Shown here in pieces: positions 23,206 to 30,915 of a DNA stretch of 37,300 nucleotides (the stretch's first letter is position 1; every line of letters begins with the position of its first letter). The translations under genes and the position numbers were made by a program. The notes under the pieces are model-generated. The model had not been told where the DNA came from. It did no database searches and saw nothing but the letters and a program-made list of their open reading frames with translations. Origin of the DNA: Hyphomonadaceae bacterium (GTDB taxonomy: Bacteria > Pseudomonadota > Alphaproteobacteria > Caulobacterales > Hyphomonadaceae); NCBI GenBank assembly GCA_022760335.1, contig JALEGE010000055.1, forward strand, positions 1-37,300, written 5' to 3'.

Positions 23206-24015
23206 TTAATCCTTCAAATCACGAAATCGCTTTGACTGCTCTGCCATCACCATGCGGGCAATCGGATCGGGCAACAGCTTCGCCAGCGTCGCAAGACCCT
23301 TGTTCTGCCCACCCGGTACGACCACGGGCATGCCGCGCTCGACCGCATCAATCCCGGCCTCGACCACAGGGCCAGCCTGCATCCACATCCAGGCCGGGGC
23401 CTGGTTGGTGCGCGCACGTGTGCCGTTCACATCATGGAACTCCGTCCAGGTGAGCCCGGGGCAGAGCGCGGTGACATGGATATCGTGCCCCGCGGCCTTG
23501 GCTTCGGCGTGCACGCTCTCGGAAAACTTGATCATCGCCGCCTTCACAGGGGCATATAGGGTGTGGCCAGCAGAACCGGGCGTATAGCCCACCAGTGAGG
23601 CGACATTGACGATCCGCCCATAATTCCGCTCGGACATGCCCGGCAACAATTTGTGGACCAGCTCGCATGGCGCGGTAAACAGCACACGGATGAAGGTCTC
23701 CTGATCCGCCCAGCTGGTGTTAAAGAAAGTACCCGGCAGGCCATAGCCGGCATTATTGACCAATCCATCCACGTGCCGGCCAGCCTCTTTCACCTCCGCC
23801 AGAATTGCATCCACCGCCTGCGCCCCCGCCAAGTCCTGGGCGATGACCAGGGTGCTGCAGCCAAAATGCTTCTCCAGGTCCAGCGCCAGCGCCTCAAGCC
23901 GGTCGGCCCGGCGCGCTGTCAGGGCGACATCCCATCCGCGCGCAGCGTATTGACGGGCAAACTCTGCGCCAATGCCGGCAGAGGCGCCTGTGATCAGGGC
24001 GAGACGGCGTGTCAT
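23206..24015 (-). CDS. Short-chain dehydrogenase/reductase (SDR) family oxidoreductase
   Basis: This 269-residue NAD(P)-dependent oxidoreductase has TGASAGIG at residues 9-16 (nucleotide binding), NNAG at 87-90, and catalytic Ser140, Tyr154 and Lys158 (YAPVK). An Arg at position 35-36 after the second strand (TARRADRL) favours NADP(H). The C-terminal half resembles the classical short-chain type that acts on ketones and acyl chains; the substrate is unknown. The neighbour on the left across the repeat is the epoxide hydrolase gene. It is divergent from the DUF262 gene with a 102-base shared gap. Confidence 0.93.
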   Translation of the reverse strand: MTRRLALITGASAGIGAEFARQYAARGWDVALTARRADRLEALALDLEKHFGCSTLVIAQDLAGAQAVDAILAEVKEAGRHVDGLVNNAGYGLPGTFFNTSWADQETFIRVLFTAPCELVHKLLPGMSERNYGRIVNVASLVGYTPGSAGHTLYAPVKAAMIKFSESVHAEAKAAGHDIHVTALCPGLTWTEFHDVNGTRARTNQAPAWMWMQAGPVVEAGIDAVERGMPVVVPGGQNKGLATLAKLLPDPIARMVMAEQSKRFRDLKD

Positions 24016-24117
24016 GGGTCAGTCCTTTTCGCGTCCTGCACGCTTTGTCTTGCGCGCGCGTCATCTGCGGGGTTCACTGTCACTGCCAGTTGTGCCGGAA
24101 CCCCGATCTTGAGTGTT

Positions 24118-25803
24118 GTGTATGCCGAAACCCTGAACACGGAAAGCCTGTGGCAAGGCGTGCGGGCACGTCCTGCCGATGTTCAGCGCGACTTTCAGTG
24201 GGAAGACGATCAGACCGGCCAGTTGCTGGCCGATCTCCACCGGGCCGCCGATGAAGGCGCCGATGCCTATTTCCTTGGCTCCATCATTGCCAGCCGGCGC
24301 CATCATACGTTGAGCATCTATGATGGCCTGCAAAGGCTGACGGCGCTGACCATCCTGATGGCTGTGCTGCGCGATCAGCCCCGCACGGAGGAGGCCCTTG
24401 CAGAGCGGCTGAATGCATGCATCCGCGATGGCGAGAGTGACTTTCGGCTGTTCGTGCCCAATGCCGCGCCTGCGTTGGACATGGAGGTCCAGCCCAAGGG
24501 CGAAGCCGTGAAGGTGCGCAAACGCCACCTTCAGCAGGCCTGCGCCAAACAGGTCCGTTTTGCCGCGAGCCTTTACCGCAAGCGGCTGAAAAAGCTTACG
24601 ACAGAGGAAATCAATGCCCTCGGCGATTTCATGCTGCGCAAGGTTGTTCTGATCGTGATCGAGGTGACCGATGTGGATCTCGCACGGCAGATCTTCGTCA
24701 CCACGAATACGCGCGGATTGGGCCTGTCTGAGGCGGACATCTTCAAGGGCCAGCTGGTGGAACTGGCCGCTCCGCACGGGCTCGACACCCAGGTACTCAC
24801 ACTCTGGCGCAAGCTTTCGGTGCATGATTCCAGGCTGACCGAGTTCCTTCGCGCGGTGGACTTTTTAGAGCGCGGCCGGGCGATTACTGATGGTGGCCTG
24901 CTCTATCTCGCCGATAGTTTGCGGGCCGGCCCTGGCCGAGAGCGCGACAGTTTGAGCGACTGGATCGCCCTTTTGGAACACCGCTTTCGGGCCTGGCATC
25001 TGCTGCTACACGGGCTGAATACGCCGGGCTCGGAAAGCCTGGATGCCGCTCTGGTCCGGCTGCACCTGCTGCGCTGGCCTGAGTGGCATCCCCTGGCCTT
25101 GGAGATCATGACCCGCTTTCGCGACAACAGGGCGCGCGGCCGGCAGACCCAGACTGCGGGGCGTCTGCGCCGGCTGGCCACACGCTGCATGGGACTGCAT
25201 CTGGCTGATTTCGAGCCGCATGAGCGCGCCAAGATCTTCAGGAATGCCCTCGGCGAGTTGCGCAGCGGGCGTGATCCAATGGAATCCTCACTCCGGCTGA
25301 AACCCAGCCAATTGGCGCGCCTGCACGCCAATCTGCATGGCGAACAGGCCGACCGGGCACAGAATCTCACTCTGTTGCGTTGGTTGGAAGCGGAACTTGC
25401 CGGTGATGGGGCGATTGATCATCTGCAGAAAACCTCGGTGGAGCATATCCTGCCGCGCAATCCGGATGCGGACTCAGATTGGCTAAGGGACTTTCCCGAC
25501 GAGACAGAGCGCCAGGCCGCCTGTCACGCACTCGGAAATCTCTGCCTGTTGCCGCACAGTTTCAATGAAGCGCGGCTTGGCAATCAGGATTACGTCCAGA
25601 AACGTCAGGCCATTCAGCGGGCCATACCCGAAGATGGACTGGGCCATTTCCACCTGATCTATTCCGCCTTCAGCCAGCCAGAATGGACCCCGGAGGCGAT
25701 CACTGAACGGACTGACTGGTTACGCCGGCTGATTGTTGAAAAACTGGACCTGGAGGCAAAGGACATGCCGGATCAGGAAAGTCCTTCCCTGCCAATGGCA
25801 TAA
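24118..25803 (+). CDS. DUF262 and DUF1524 (GmrSD-like) protein
   Basis: This is a 561-residue protein. The N-terminal DUF262 (GmrS/ParB-like) domain shows QRDFQW at residues 23-28, LGSII at 53-57 and DGLQRLTALTILMAVLRD from 69; the usual family motif is DGQQR, so one Gln is Leu here. The C-terminal DUF1524 (GmrD/HNH) domain shows SVEHILPR with His443, GNLCLL and FNEARLGNQDYVQKR. The fusion is the layout of the type IV restriction enzyme GmrSD, which cuts glucosylated or other modified phage DNA. Start: GTG 24118, with TTG 24109 as alternative; both have weak ribosome sites. Its last 31 bases overlap accA on the other strand. No methylase or other defence gene is nearby. Confidence 0.8.
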   Translation: MYAETLNTESLWQGVRARPADVQRDFQWEDDQTGQLLADLHRAADEGADAYFLGSIIASRRHHTLSIYDGLQRLTALTILMAVLRDQPRTEEALAERLNACIRDGESDFRLFVPNAAPALDMEVQPKGEAVKVRKRHLQQACAKQVRFAASLYRKRLKKLTTEEINALGDFMLRKVVLIVIEVTDVDLARQIFVTTNTRGLGLSEADIFKGQLVELAAPHGLDTQVLTLWRKLSVHDSRLTEFLRAVDFLERGRAITDGGLLYLADSLRAGPGRERDSLSDWIALLEHRFRAWHLLLHGLNTPGSESLDAALVRLHLLRWPEWHPLALEIMTRFRDNRARGRQTQTAGRLRRLATRCMGLHLADFEPHERAKIFRNALGELRSGRDPMESSLRLKPSQLARLHANLHGEQADRAQNLTLLRWLEAELAGDGAIDHLQKTSVEHILPRNPDADSDWLRDFPDETERQAACHALGNLCLLPHSFNEARLGNQDYVQKRQAIQRAIPEDGLGHFHLIYSAFSQPEWTPEAITERTDWLRRLIVEKLDLEAKDMPDQESPSLPMA

Positions 25804-26735
25804 AAGCGTTCGCGGCGCTGGCGCTTCAACTCAATTGCACTGAGCCCCTCCAGACCGATCAAAGCCTTGTTGATAGCCTTGCCTGCCGCCTGGATCGCCT
25901 TGGCCTTGTCGCGATGAGCCCCGCCAACAGGTTCGCGAATGATCTCATCGATAATTCCCAAGGTTTTCAGATCCTTTGCAGTGATCTTCATCGCCTCGGC
26001 GGCATCGCGCGCCTTCTCTGCATCGCGATAGAGAATTGAAGCGCAGCCTTCCGGCGAGATCACCGAATAGATCGAATGCTCCATGATCAGCACCTGGTTG
26101 GCTGCAGCGATGGCGATCGCCCCGCCCGAGCCGCCCTCGCCAATGATCAGCGAAATGATCGGCACAGACAGGGTCAGGCAGCGCTGGGTTGAGCGTGCAA
26201 TGGCCTCGGCCTGGCCGCGCTCCTCGCCAGCCTTGCCAGGATAGGCACCAGCGGTGTCGACAAAGGTGATCACAGGCAGGGAGAAGCGTTCGGCAAGGTC
26301 CATCAGACGCACCGCCTTGCGGTAGCCTTCCGGGTGGGCCATGCCGAAATTGTGCCGGATGCGGCTTTCGGTGTTGTGGCCCTTTTCATGGCCCATCACG
26401 ACAACTGACCGCCCCTTGAAGGTGGCGAGCCCGCCGAGCACGGCCTCATCATTGCCAAACACACGGTCGCCGGCGAGTTCCTGATAGTCTTCGAACAGGG
26501 CCTCGATATAGTCGTGGAAATGCGGCCTGTCGGGATGGCGCGCGACCTGTGTCTTCCGCCAGGGCGACAGATTTTTGTAGAGATCCTTGAGCTGCTTTTC
26601 CGATTTCTCGCGCAGCTTTCCGAGCTCCTCTGTGATGGAGGGACCATCTTCGGCGCTGTCGACCGCTTCCAGCTCAGCGATCTTGGCCTGAAGTTCGGCG
26701 ATCGGTTTTTCAAATTCGAGATATGTCGAGGTCAT
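25773..26735 (-). CDS. accA: Acetyl-CoA carboxylase carboxyltransferase subunit alpha
   Basis: This 320-residue cytoplasmic protein forms, with AccD, the carboxyltransferase that makes malonyl-CoA for fatty-acid synthesis. The N-terminal segment opens MTSTYLEFEKPIAELQAKIAE-like (motif FEKPI.EL), then the core has RPHFHDYIEALFEDYQELAGDR, GHEKGHNTE and the oxyanion-type stretches GEGGSGGAIAI and EGCASILYRD. All are AccA hallmarks and the length is normal. The start has GACGGGG just upstream. It is the last gene of the minus-strand run, 39 bases past the GNAT gene, and overlaps the DUF262 gene at its 3' end. Confidence 0.97.
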   Translation of the reverse strand: MTSTYLEFEKPIAELQAKIAELEAVDSAEDGPSITEELGKLREKSEKQLKDLYKNLSPWRKTQVARHPDRPHFHDYIEALFEDYQELAGDRVFGNDEAVLGGLATFKGRSVVVMGHEKGHNTESRIRHNFGMAHPEGYRKAVRLMDLAERFSLPVITFVDTAGAYPGKAGEERGQAEAIARSTQRCLTLSVPIISLIIGEGGSGGAIAIAAANQVLIMEHSIYSVISPEGCASILYRDAEKARDAAEAMKITAKDLKTLGIIDEIIREPVGGAHRDKAKAIQAAGKAINKALIGLEGLSAIELKRQRRERFYAIGREGLS

Positions 26736-26774
26736 GGCCCCGTCATACTGCGCATTTTCGCGGGCCGGAAGCCC

Positions 26775-27308
26775 TTATGCACGCCGTGTGGCCGCATTGC
26801 GGTGGAAGATGATCACCGGGTCCTCACCCATCCGGCTGCGGGCGGTCTCATGATAGCCCTGTTTCCCGGCAATCCGGATAGAAGCCGAATTGGCTTCGGA
26901 GATAATGCACACCGCGCGCTCCGCCAGTGTCGCATCCAGCCATTGGTGGATCGCTGAAACCGCCTCGCTGGCCAGGCCCTGCCCCCAATGGCCGGGCGCG
27001 AGGATCCACCCTGCCTCGGGCATACCGGAAATGTCCGGCTCCAGGCCGCGCTGGAAATCGGAAAAGCCGACCTCACCGATCAGGGCGCCACTCTCTCGCG
27101 CACACAGCGCCCAATAGCCATAATCCAGAAGCGCCCAACTGCCCGCCGATCTCTGAATATTCGTCCAGATCTCACCGCGCGTGCGCACACCGCCGGTATA
27201 TTGCGCAACACGCGGATCCGTCCGGATGGCCAGAAGCGGTTCGAAATCCGCAAGCGCCATGCCTCGCAGCACAAGACGCTCGGTTTGAATGAGAGGCGCG
27301 GGCCACAT
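26775..27308 (-). CDS. GNAT family N-acetyltransferase (RimJ/RimL-like)
   Basis: This 177-residue protein opens IQTERLVLRGMALADFEPLLAIRTDPRVAQYTGG, the standard RimJ/RimL-type beginning, followed by YWALCARESGALIGEVGF and a GHWGQGLASEAVSA acetyl-CoA binding loop (Q/R-x-x-G-x-A/G type) and a C-terminal NSASIRIAGKQGY. The likely reaction is acetylation of an N-terminal amine or small amine; the acceptor is unknown. Start ATG 27308, with only a weak ribosome site. It is 16 bases after the secreted-protein gene on the same strand. Confidence 0.9.
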   Translation of the reverse strand: MWPAPLIQTERLVLRGMALADFEPLLAIRTDPRVAQYTGGVRTRGEIWTNIQRSAGSWALLDYGYWALCARESGALIGEVGFSDFQRGLEPDISGMPEAGWILAPGHWGQGLASEAVSAIHQWLDATLAERAVCIISEANSASIRIAGKQGYHETARSRMGEDPVIIFHRNAATRRA

Positions 27309-27324
27309 CCGTCAGCCAGCTCTG

Positions 27325-27762
27325 TTATTCCGCGTCCGGGTCCCCCAGAAGGGGCTTGGCGACCAGCATGTCTTCAGGTGCATCAAAACAGGCGCCACGC
27401 TGGGCGACGATGGCACTGGGATAGCCGGTCTCAACGAACATCACTTCCAGACGCCCCCAATTGTCAGTGGTCTCGCCGGTATGATCTGTAATCGACACAG
27501 CGCATTCCACATCTCCATCGCCGGATGGCCCAGTCCAGTAGCCATCATGGCGCGAGCGGTCATCATAATTGAAGGCCAGACCGTCGATAAAGGCGAGATA
27601 ACGCACACCGCCGCCATCGCCGGGAAAGGAGAGTACCGCGGAGGTGTCGATATCGCTTTCATATATGATCTCGCCAATCTCACTGGACCAGACTTCATCG
27701 GCACTGGCGGGCGCTGCCAGCATAGCAGTGGCCGCCATCAGGCTTATCAGGGTGCGTGTCAT
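27325..27762 (-). CDS. Small secreted protein of unknown function
   Basis: This 145-residue protein begins MTRTLISLMAATAMLAAPASA, a clear Sec signal peptide cleaved about ASA-DE. The mature part of about 124 residues is acidic and carries a DGGGVRYLAFIDGLAFNY segment, a GYWTGPSG stretch and two Cys that could form a disulphide (near VECAVS and GACFDA). I do not recognise the family. ATG 27762 has GGGAGGAA before it, a strong site; the longer frame upstream is not needed. It lies between leuB and the GNAT gene and may just share transcription. Confidence 0.82.
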   Translation of the reverse strand: MTRTLISLMAATAMLAAPASADEVWSSEIGEIIYESDIDTSAVLSFPGDGGGVRYLAFIDGLAFNYDDRSRHDGYWTGPSGDGDVECAVSITDHTGETTDNWGRLEVMFVETGYPSAIVAQRGACFDAPEDMLVAKPLLGDPDAE

Positions 27763-27779
27763 GTCATATTCCTCCCATG

Positions 27780-27801
27780 CACGTGGCAATACCGCCACGT
27801 G
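27780..27801. promoter_or_regulatory. 8-bp perfect palindrome in the leuB to secreted-protein gap
   Basis: CACGTGGC (27780-27787) is the exact reverse complement of GCCACGTG (27794-27801), with a 6-base spacer AATACC. The gap is 76 bases. There is no T-run on the minus strand after it, so it is a poor intrinsic terminator. It sits 18 bases or more before the secreted-protein start and could be an operator or leader hairpin. A TATACA-like word lies near it on the minus strand. Confidence 0.45.
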
Positions 27802-27838
27802 TTTGAATGTATAATGATTTTTTCCACAGCGCGCATGA

Positions 27839-28894
27839 CTAAAGTGCGGCGAGTACAGCTTCGCACATACCATCGGTCGTCAGGGTTCCGCCCAAATCGC
27901 GCGTGCGCGCTCCGCCTTCAAGCGCCCGTGCAACGCCATCTCGCACTCTATTGGCCGCCTCGGTCCGCCCCAGTGACCACCGCAGCGCCATCTCCAGGGA
28001 CAAGATAGCCGCACACGGATTGGCAATGCCTTGACCGGCAATATCCGGCGCCGAACCATGCACTGGCTCGAACAGGCCCGGCCTGCCAGGTGCCCCGATG
28101 GACGCAGACGGCAGCATACCTATGGAACCGGTCAGCATGGCGGCCGCATCAGACAGAATATCGCCGAACAGATTGCCTGCCAGGATGACATCAAACTGCG
28201 TCGGGTCCCGCACCAACTCCATCGCGCAGGCATCAGCCAGCATATGGCTCAGCGCCACGCCCTCGCCTTCGGCCGCGTGCACCGCGGTGACTTCCTGACG
28301 CCAGAACAGGCCCGATTCCATGACATTGGATTTCTCAACCGAGGTCATCTTGCCAGACCGTCCGCGGGCAATCTCGAAGGCCACACGCGTTACACGCGCA
28401 ATTTCTGGCGCTGTATAGATCGAAGTCTCATAACCCCGGCGCACGCCATCCGGACCGGTATCAATTCCGCGCGGCTCGCCGAAATAAACACCCCCCGTCA
28501 GCTCACGGACGATCATGATGTCGAGACCCTCGACAAGATGAGGCTTGAGCGAAGAGGCCGCCGCCAAGGCCGGAAAACAGAAGGCCGGACGCAGATTTGC
28601 AAACACATCCAGCTCCTTGCGCAAACGCAAAAGTCCCATTTCCGGGCGCTTGTCGCGCGGCGCGTCGGTCCATTTTGGTCCGCCGACAGCGCCCATCAGT
28701 ACGGCATCCGATGCATGCGCGCGCGCCAGCGTGTCGTCTGTCAGTGGCGTTCCATGTGCGTCATAGGCCGCCCCGCCGACCAGGTCGCTCTCAATAGCAA
28801 GATCCGGCGCCACAACCTCGGCAATGCGCGCGGCAGCCGAGGCGACTTCCGGACCGATCCCGTCACCGGGCAAAAGGAGAAGAGTCTGTGTCAT
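27839..28894 (-). CDS. leuB: 3-isopropylmalate dehydrogenase
   Basis: This 351-residue NAD-dependent enzyme performs the third step of leucine biosynthesis: oxidation and decarboxylation of 3-isopropylmalate. [12 protein letters not shown] opens the protein, GAVGGPKW follows, then [14 protein letters not shown] and the metal/substrate loop [13 protein letters not shown] with [11 protein letters not shown]. The usual motif residue NMFGD is NLFGD here, a tolerated change. ATG 28894 overlaps the leuD stop by 4 bases (ATGA), so the pair is coupled. leuC is not in the window. Confidence 0.97.
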   Translation of the reverse strand: MTQTLLLLPGDGIGPEVASAAARIAEVVAPDLAIESDLVGGAAYDAHGTPLTDDTLARAHASDAVLMGAVGGPKWTDAPRDKRPEMGLLRLRKELDVFANLRPAFCFPALAAASSLKPHLVEGLDIMIVRELTGGVYFGEPRGIDTGPDGVRRGYETSIYTAPEIARVTRVAFEIARGRSGKMTSVEKSNVMESGLFWRQEVTAVHAAEGEGVALSHMLADACAMELVRDPTQFDVILAGNLFGDILSDAAAMLTGSIGMLPSASIGAPGRPGLFEPVHGSAPDIAGQGIANPCAAILSLEMALRWSLGRTEAANRVRDGVARALEGGARTRDLGGTLTTDGMCEAVLAAL

Positions 28895-29520
28895 GCCTGA
28901 CGCTCCAGCCAGGGCGTCACAAGGCGCCGCTGAGCTTCAAATTCCGAAATCTTCGCTTCAGCTTTCAGACTGGTACCGATCTCGTCCAGCCCGGCCATCA
29001 GATTGGTCTTGCGGCCAGCCTCCACCTCGAAATGATGAGTCACGCCATCTGGCGTGGTCACAGTCTGGGTTTCCAGATCCACTTCGAAGACATGATTGGC
29101 CCCGCCGGCCTGCTCTGCCAGCGCATTGCAGACCTCAACCGGCAAGATCACCGGCAGGATGCCGTTCTTGTAGCAATTATTGTGAAAGATATCGGCAAAG
29201 CCAGGCGCGATCACACAGGTGATCCCCTGATCAAGCAGGGCCCAGGGCGCATGCTCACGCGAGGACCCACAGCCGAAATTCTCCCCTGCAATCAGGATCT
29301 TGGCCCCCTTATAGGTAGGCCGATTGAGAACAAAATCCGGGTTGGGTGCGCCATCCTCCAGGGTTTTCAGTTCATGAAACAGGCCCTTGGACAGGCCTTC
29401 ACGTTCTGTCGTCTTCAGAAACTGTTTCGGGATGATCATGTCGGTGTCGACATTGGCCATCAGCTGGCCTTTGTCGATGAGGGGCGCTGCGGTGCCCGTC
29501 AGTGTCTTGAATGCTTTCAT
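28891..29520 (-). CDS. leuD: 3-isopropylmalate dehydratase small subunit
   Basis: This 209-residue protein is the swivelling-domain subunit of isopropylmalate isomerase and pairs with LeuC. The hallmark [22 protein letters not shown], the early [13 protein letters not shown] and [11 protein letters not shown] are all present and the length fits. The gene starts with ATG 29520 after a 43-base gap from the VOC gene and overlaps leuB. Because leuC is elsewhere, the two subunits are not co-transcribed here. Confidence 0.97.
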   Translation of the reverse strand: MKAFKTLTGTAAPLIDKGQLMANVDTDMIIPKQFLKTTEREGLSKGLFHELKTLEDGAPNPDFVLNRPTYKGAKILIAGENFGCGSSREHAPWALLDQGITCVIAPGFADIFHNNCYKNGILPVILPVEVCNALAEQAGGANHVFEVDLETQTVTTPDGVTHHFEVEAGRKTNLMAGLDEIGTSLKAEAKISEFEAQRRLVTPWLERQA

Positions 29521-29563
29521 GGCGATGGATTAGTGCAGGACCTTCAATTTGGGAAGCGCCTGA

Positions 29564-30412
29564 CTATCCCGGCTCATGCACAATGAACAGGGTCGGTACA
29601 CCCAATGTGTCCCTGCGGAGTGTAAAGACGCGTGTTCCAGGCTTGCGGCCCGGCCGGATGGGCGAAATATCGGCATTTTGTGCACTCAAACGTGCATGCG
29701 CCGCTTCCAGATCCTCCACCGCCCAGGTCAGGCCCCAGATCTGGTCTGACTCAGCTGGGTCAGGCGCCTCGCCCAGGCGATGGATCACCTCCAGGGTCAG
29801 TCCGCCTGTGCGGAAGAACAAAAACCGCGTGCCCCATTGTTCGGCCGTGCGATCAAGCGCGAAGCGCAGGCCAAGCCGTGCACCATAGAGCGCAACCGCC
29901 CGCTCCGGGTTTGGCGTGGTGATAACCAGATGGTCCAGGCGCGCCACTTGCCCAGGCCCCGCAACTGGCGGCGCCGGGGGGGTGTCGTGCTGGAGAATGA
30001 ACGTCTTCACGCCCGCACAGGCCGCATCTGCACAGCGAAACCGGCGCCAGCTGCGCAGCTCGCCTGTTTCCTGGTGCCGAGCCCGACCGGAGGAGATTTC
30101 ACCCGGCGCAAGTCCCCGCCGTGTCAGGTCATGATGTGCGACATCGAGATCCTGGCTGAGAAAGACCAGACTTGTCAGCCGCGGCCCGCCAGCCTCCAAG
30201 AGTTCGCCTAAACGCTGGCCAACCGGTCCCTCACCCGCAGGCGCCATGAGTTCCAGGGCGGAATTTTCAGTGCGAAACTGCGCCGTGGCGACCCCACCGG
30301 CCTGATCCAGGCTTACCCAATCCGCGCCGCGTCCGAACACGGCGGTATAGCGCGCGATGCCATCTTCAATATCCGGGCAGATCAGAACCAGATGATCAAG
30401 CCCGGTGATCAC
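29564..30412 (-). CDS. Two-domain VOC (glyoxalase-like) protein
   Basis: This 282-residue protein contains two VOC domains in tandem: residues about 1-120 (MITGLDHLVLICPDIEDG) and about 145-282 (ARLDHLVITTPNPERAVALYGARLGL, then GLTLEVIHR). Only some possible metal-binding residues are obvious, so catalysis is not certain. The upstream gene zur ends in TGA, and a GTG at 30412 overlaps it as GTGA, giving the typical start of such proteins; the longer ATG at 30430 would overlap zur by 22 bases. I take the GTG. The name glyoxalase would be too specific. Confidence 0.86.
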   Translation of the reverse strand: MITGLDHLVLICPDIEDGIARYTAVFGRGADWVSLDQAGGVATAQFRTENSALELMAPAGEGPVGQRLGELLEAGGPRLTSLVFLSQDLDVAHHDLTRRGLAPGEISSGRARHQETGELRSWRRFRCADAACAGVKTFILQHDTPPAPPVAGPGQVARLDHLVITTPNPERAVALYGARLGLRFALDRTAEQWGTRFLFFRTGGLTLEVIHRLGEAPDPAESDQIWGLTWAVEDLEAAHARLSAQNADISPIRPGRKPGTRVFTLRRDTLGVPTLFIVHEPG

Positions 30413-30876
30413 GCCGCACAAGTCCGGCACAGGCCCCGCGCCTCGATCACGGCGCGCGCGAGCTTGAAGCCGGCGGCCTCGGTCTCGGCCTGCAGGGCAT
30501 CGGTGGTGGTCACCGAGTGCAACTCCTCAGCCCGGCCGCAATTCTCGCAAATCAGGAAGATCGCAGAATGGCGATGGCTGGCATGCCCGCAGGCGACATA
30601 AGCGTTGAGGCTTTCGATCTTGTGCGCCAGACCGAGCTCCTGGAGGAAATCCAAAGCGCGATATATCGTCGGCGGCTTTGCCGAGCCCTCGCCATCCAGG
30701 CGTTCAAGCAGATCATAGGCCTTGGCCGGCTCGGACGCCTCGATCAATAATTGCAAGACTTTGCGCCGTATACGCGTCATCCGCTGACCACGCGCGGCCG
30801 CAATATCCTCAGCCACACCGAGGAAAGCCTCAGTGTCCTGCGGGCTGCAAGGCGTATTGGCGTGGGCATGGATCAT
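30409..30876 (-). CDS. zur: Fur-family transcriptional regulator, Zur-type
   Basis: This 155-residue metal-sensing repressor has PPTIYRALDFLQELGLAHKIESLNAYV-like recognition helix sequence (residues 68-93), where the PPTIYRALDFL form is typical of Zur. A zinc-binding part follows with CGHASHRHSAIFLICENCGRAEELH. Structural-zinc cysteines are C110/C113 (CENC) and C150/C153 (CRTC). It would repress zinc-uptake genes under zinc sufficiency. It is 39 bases after gltB and coupled to the VOC gene. I did not find a clear Zur operator in this window. Confidence 0.9.
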   Translation of the reverse strand: MIHAHANTPCSPQDTEAFLGVAEDIAAARGQRMTRIRRKVLQLLIEASEPAKAYDLLERLDGEGSAKPPTIYRALDFLQELGLAHKIESLNAYVACGHASHRHSAIFLICENCGRAEELHSVTTTDALQAETEAAGFKLARAVIEARGLCRTCAA

Positions 30877-30915
30877 GCCCCTAATGTCGTGCGTTTTGAG
30901 GCGAATGTGAAGCCT

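Noticed and set aside
26762..26774. Short GGGC/GCCC hairpin between accA and the GNAT gene as terminator
   Set aside because: Only 4 paired bases and no T-run follows on either strand.
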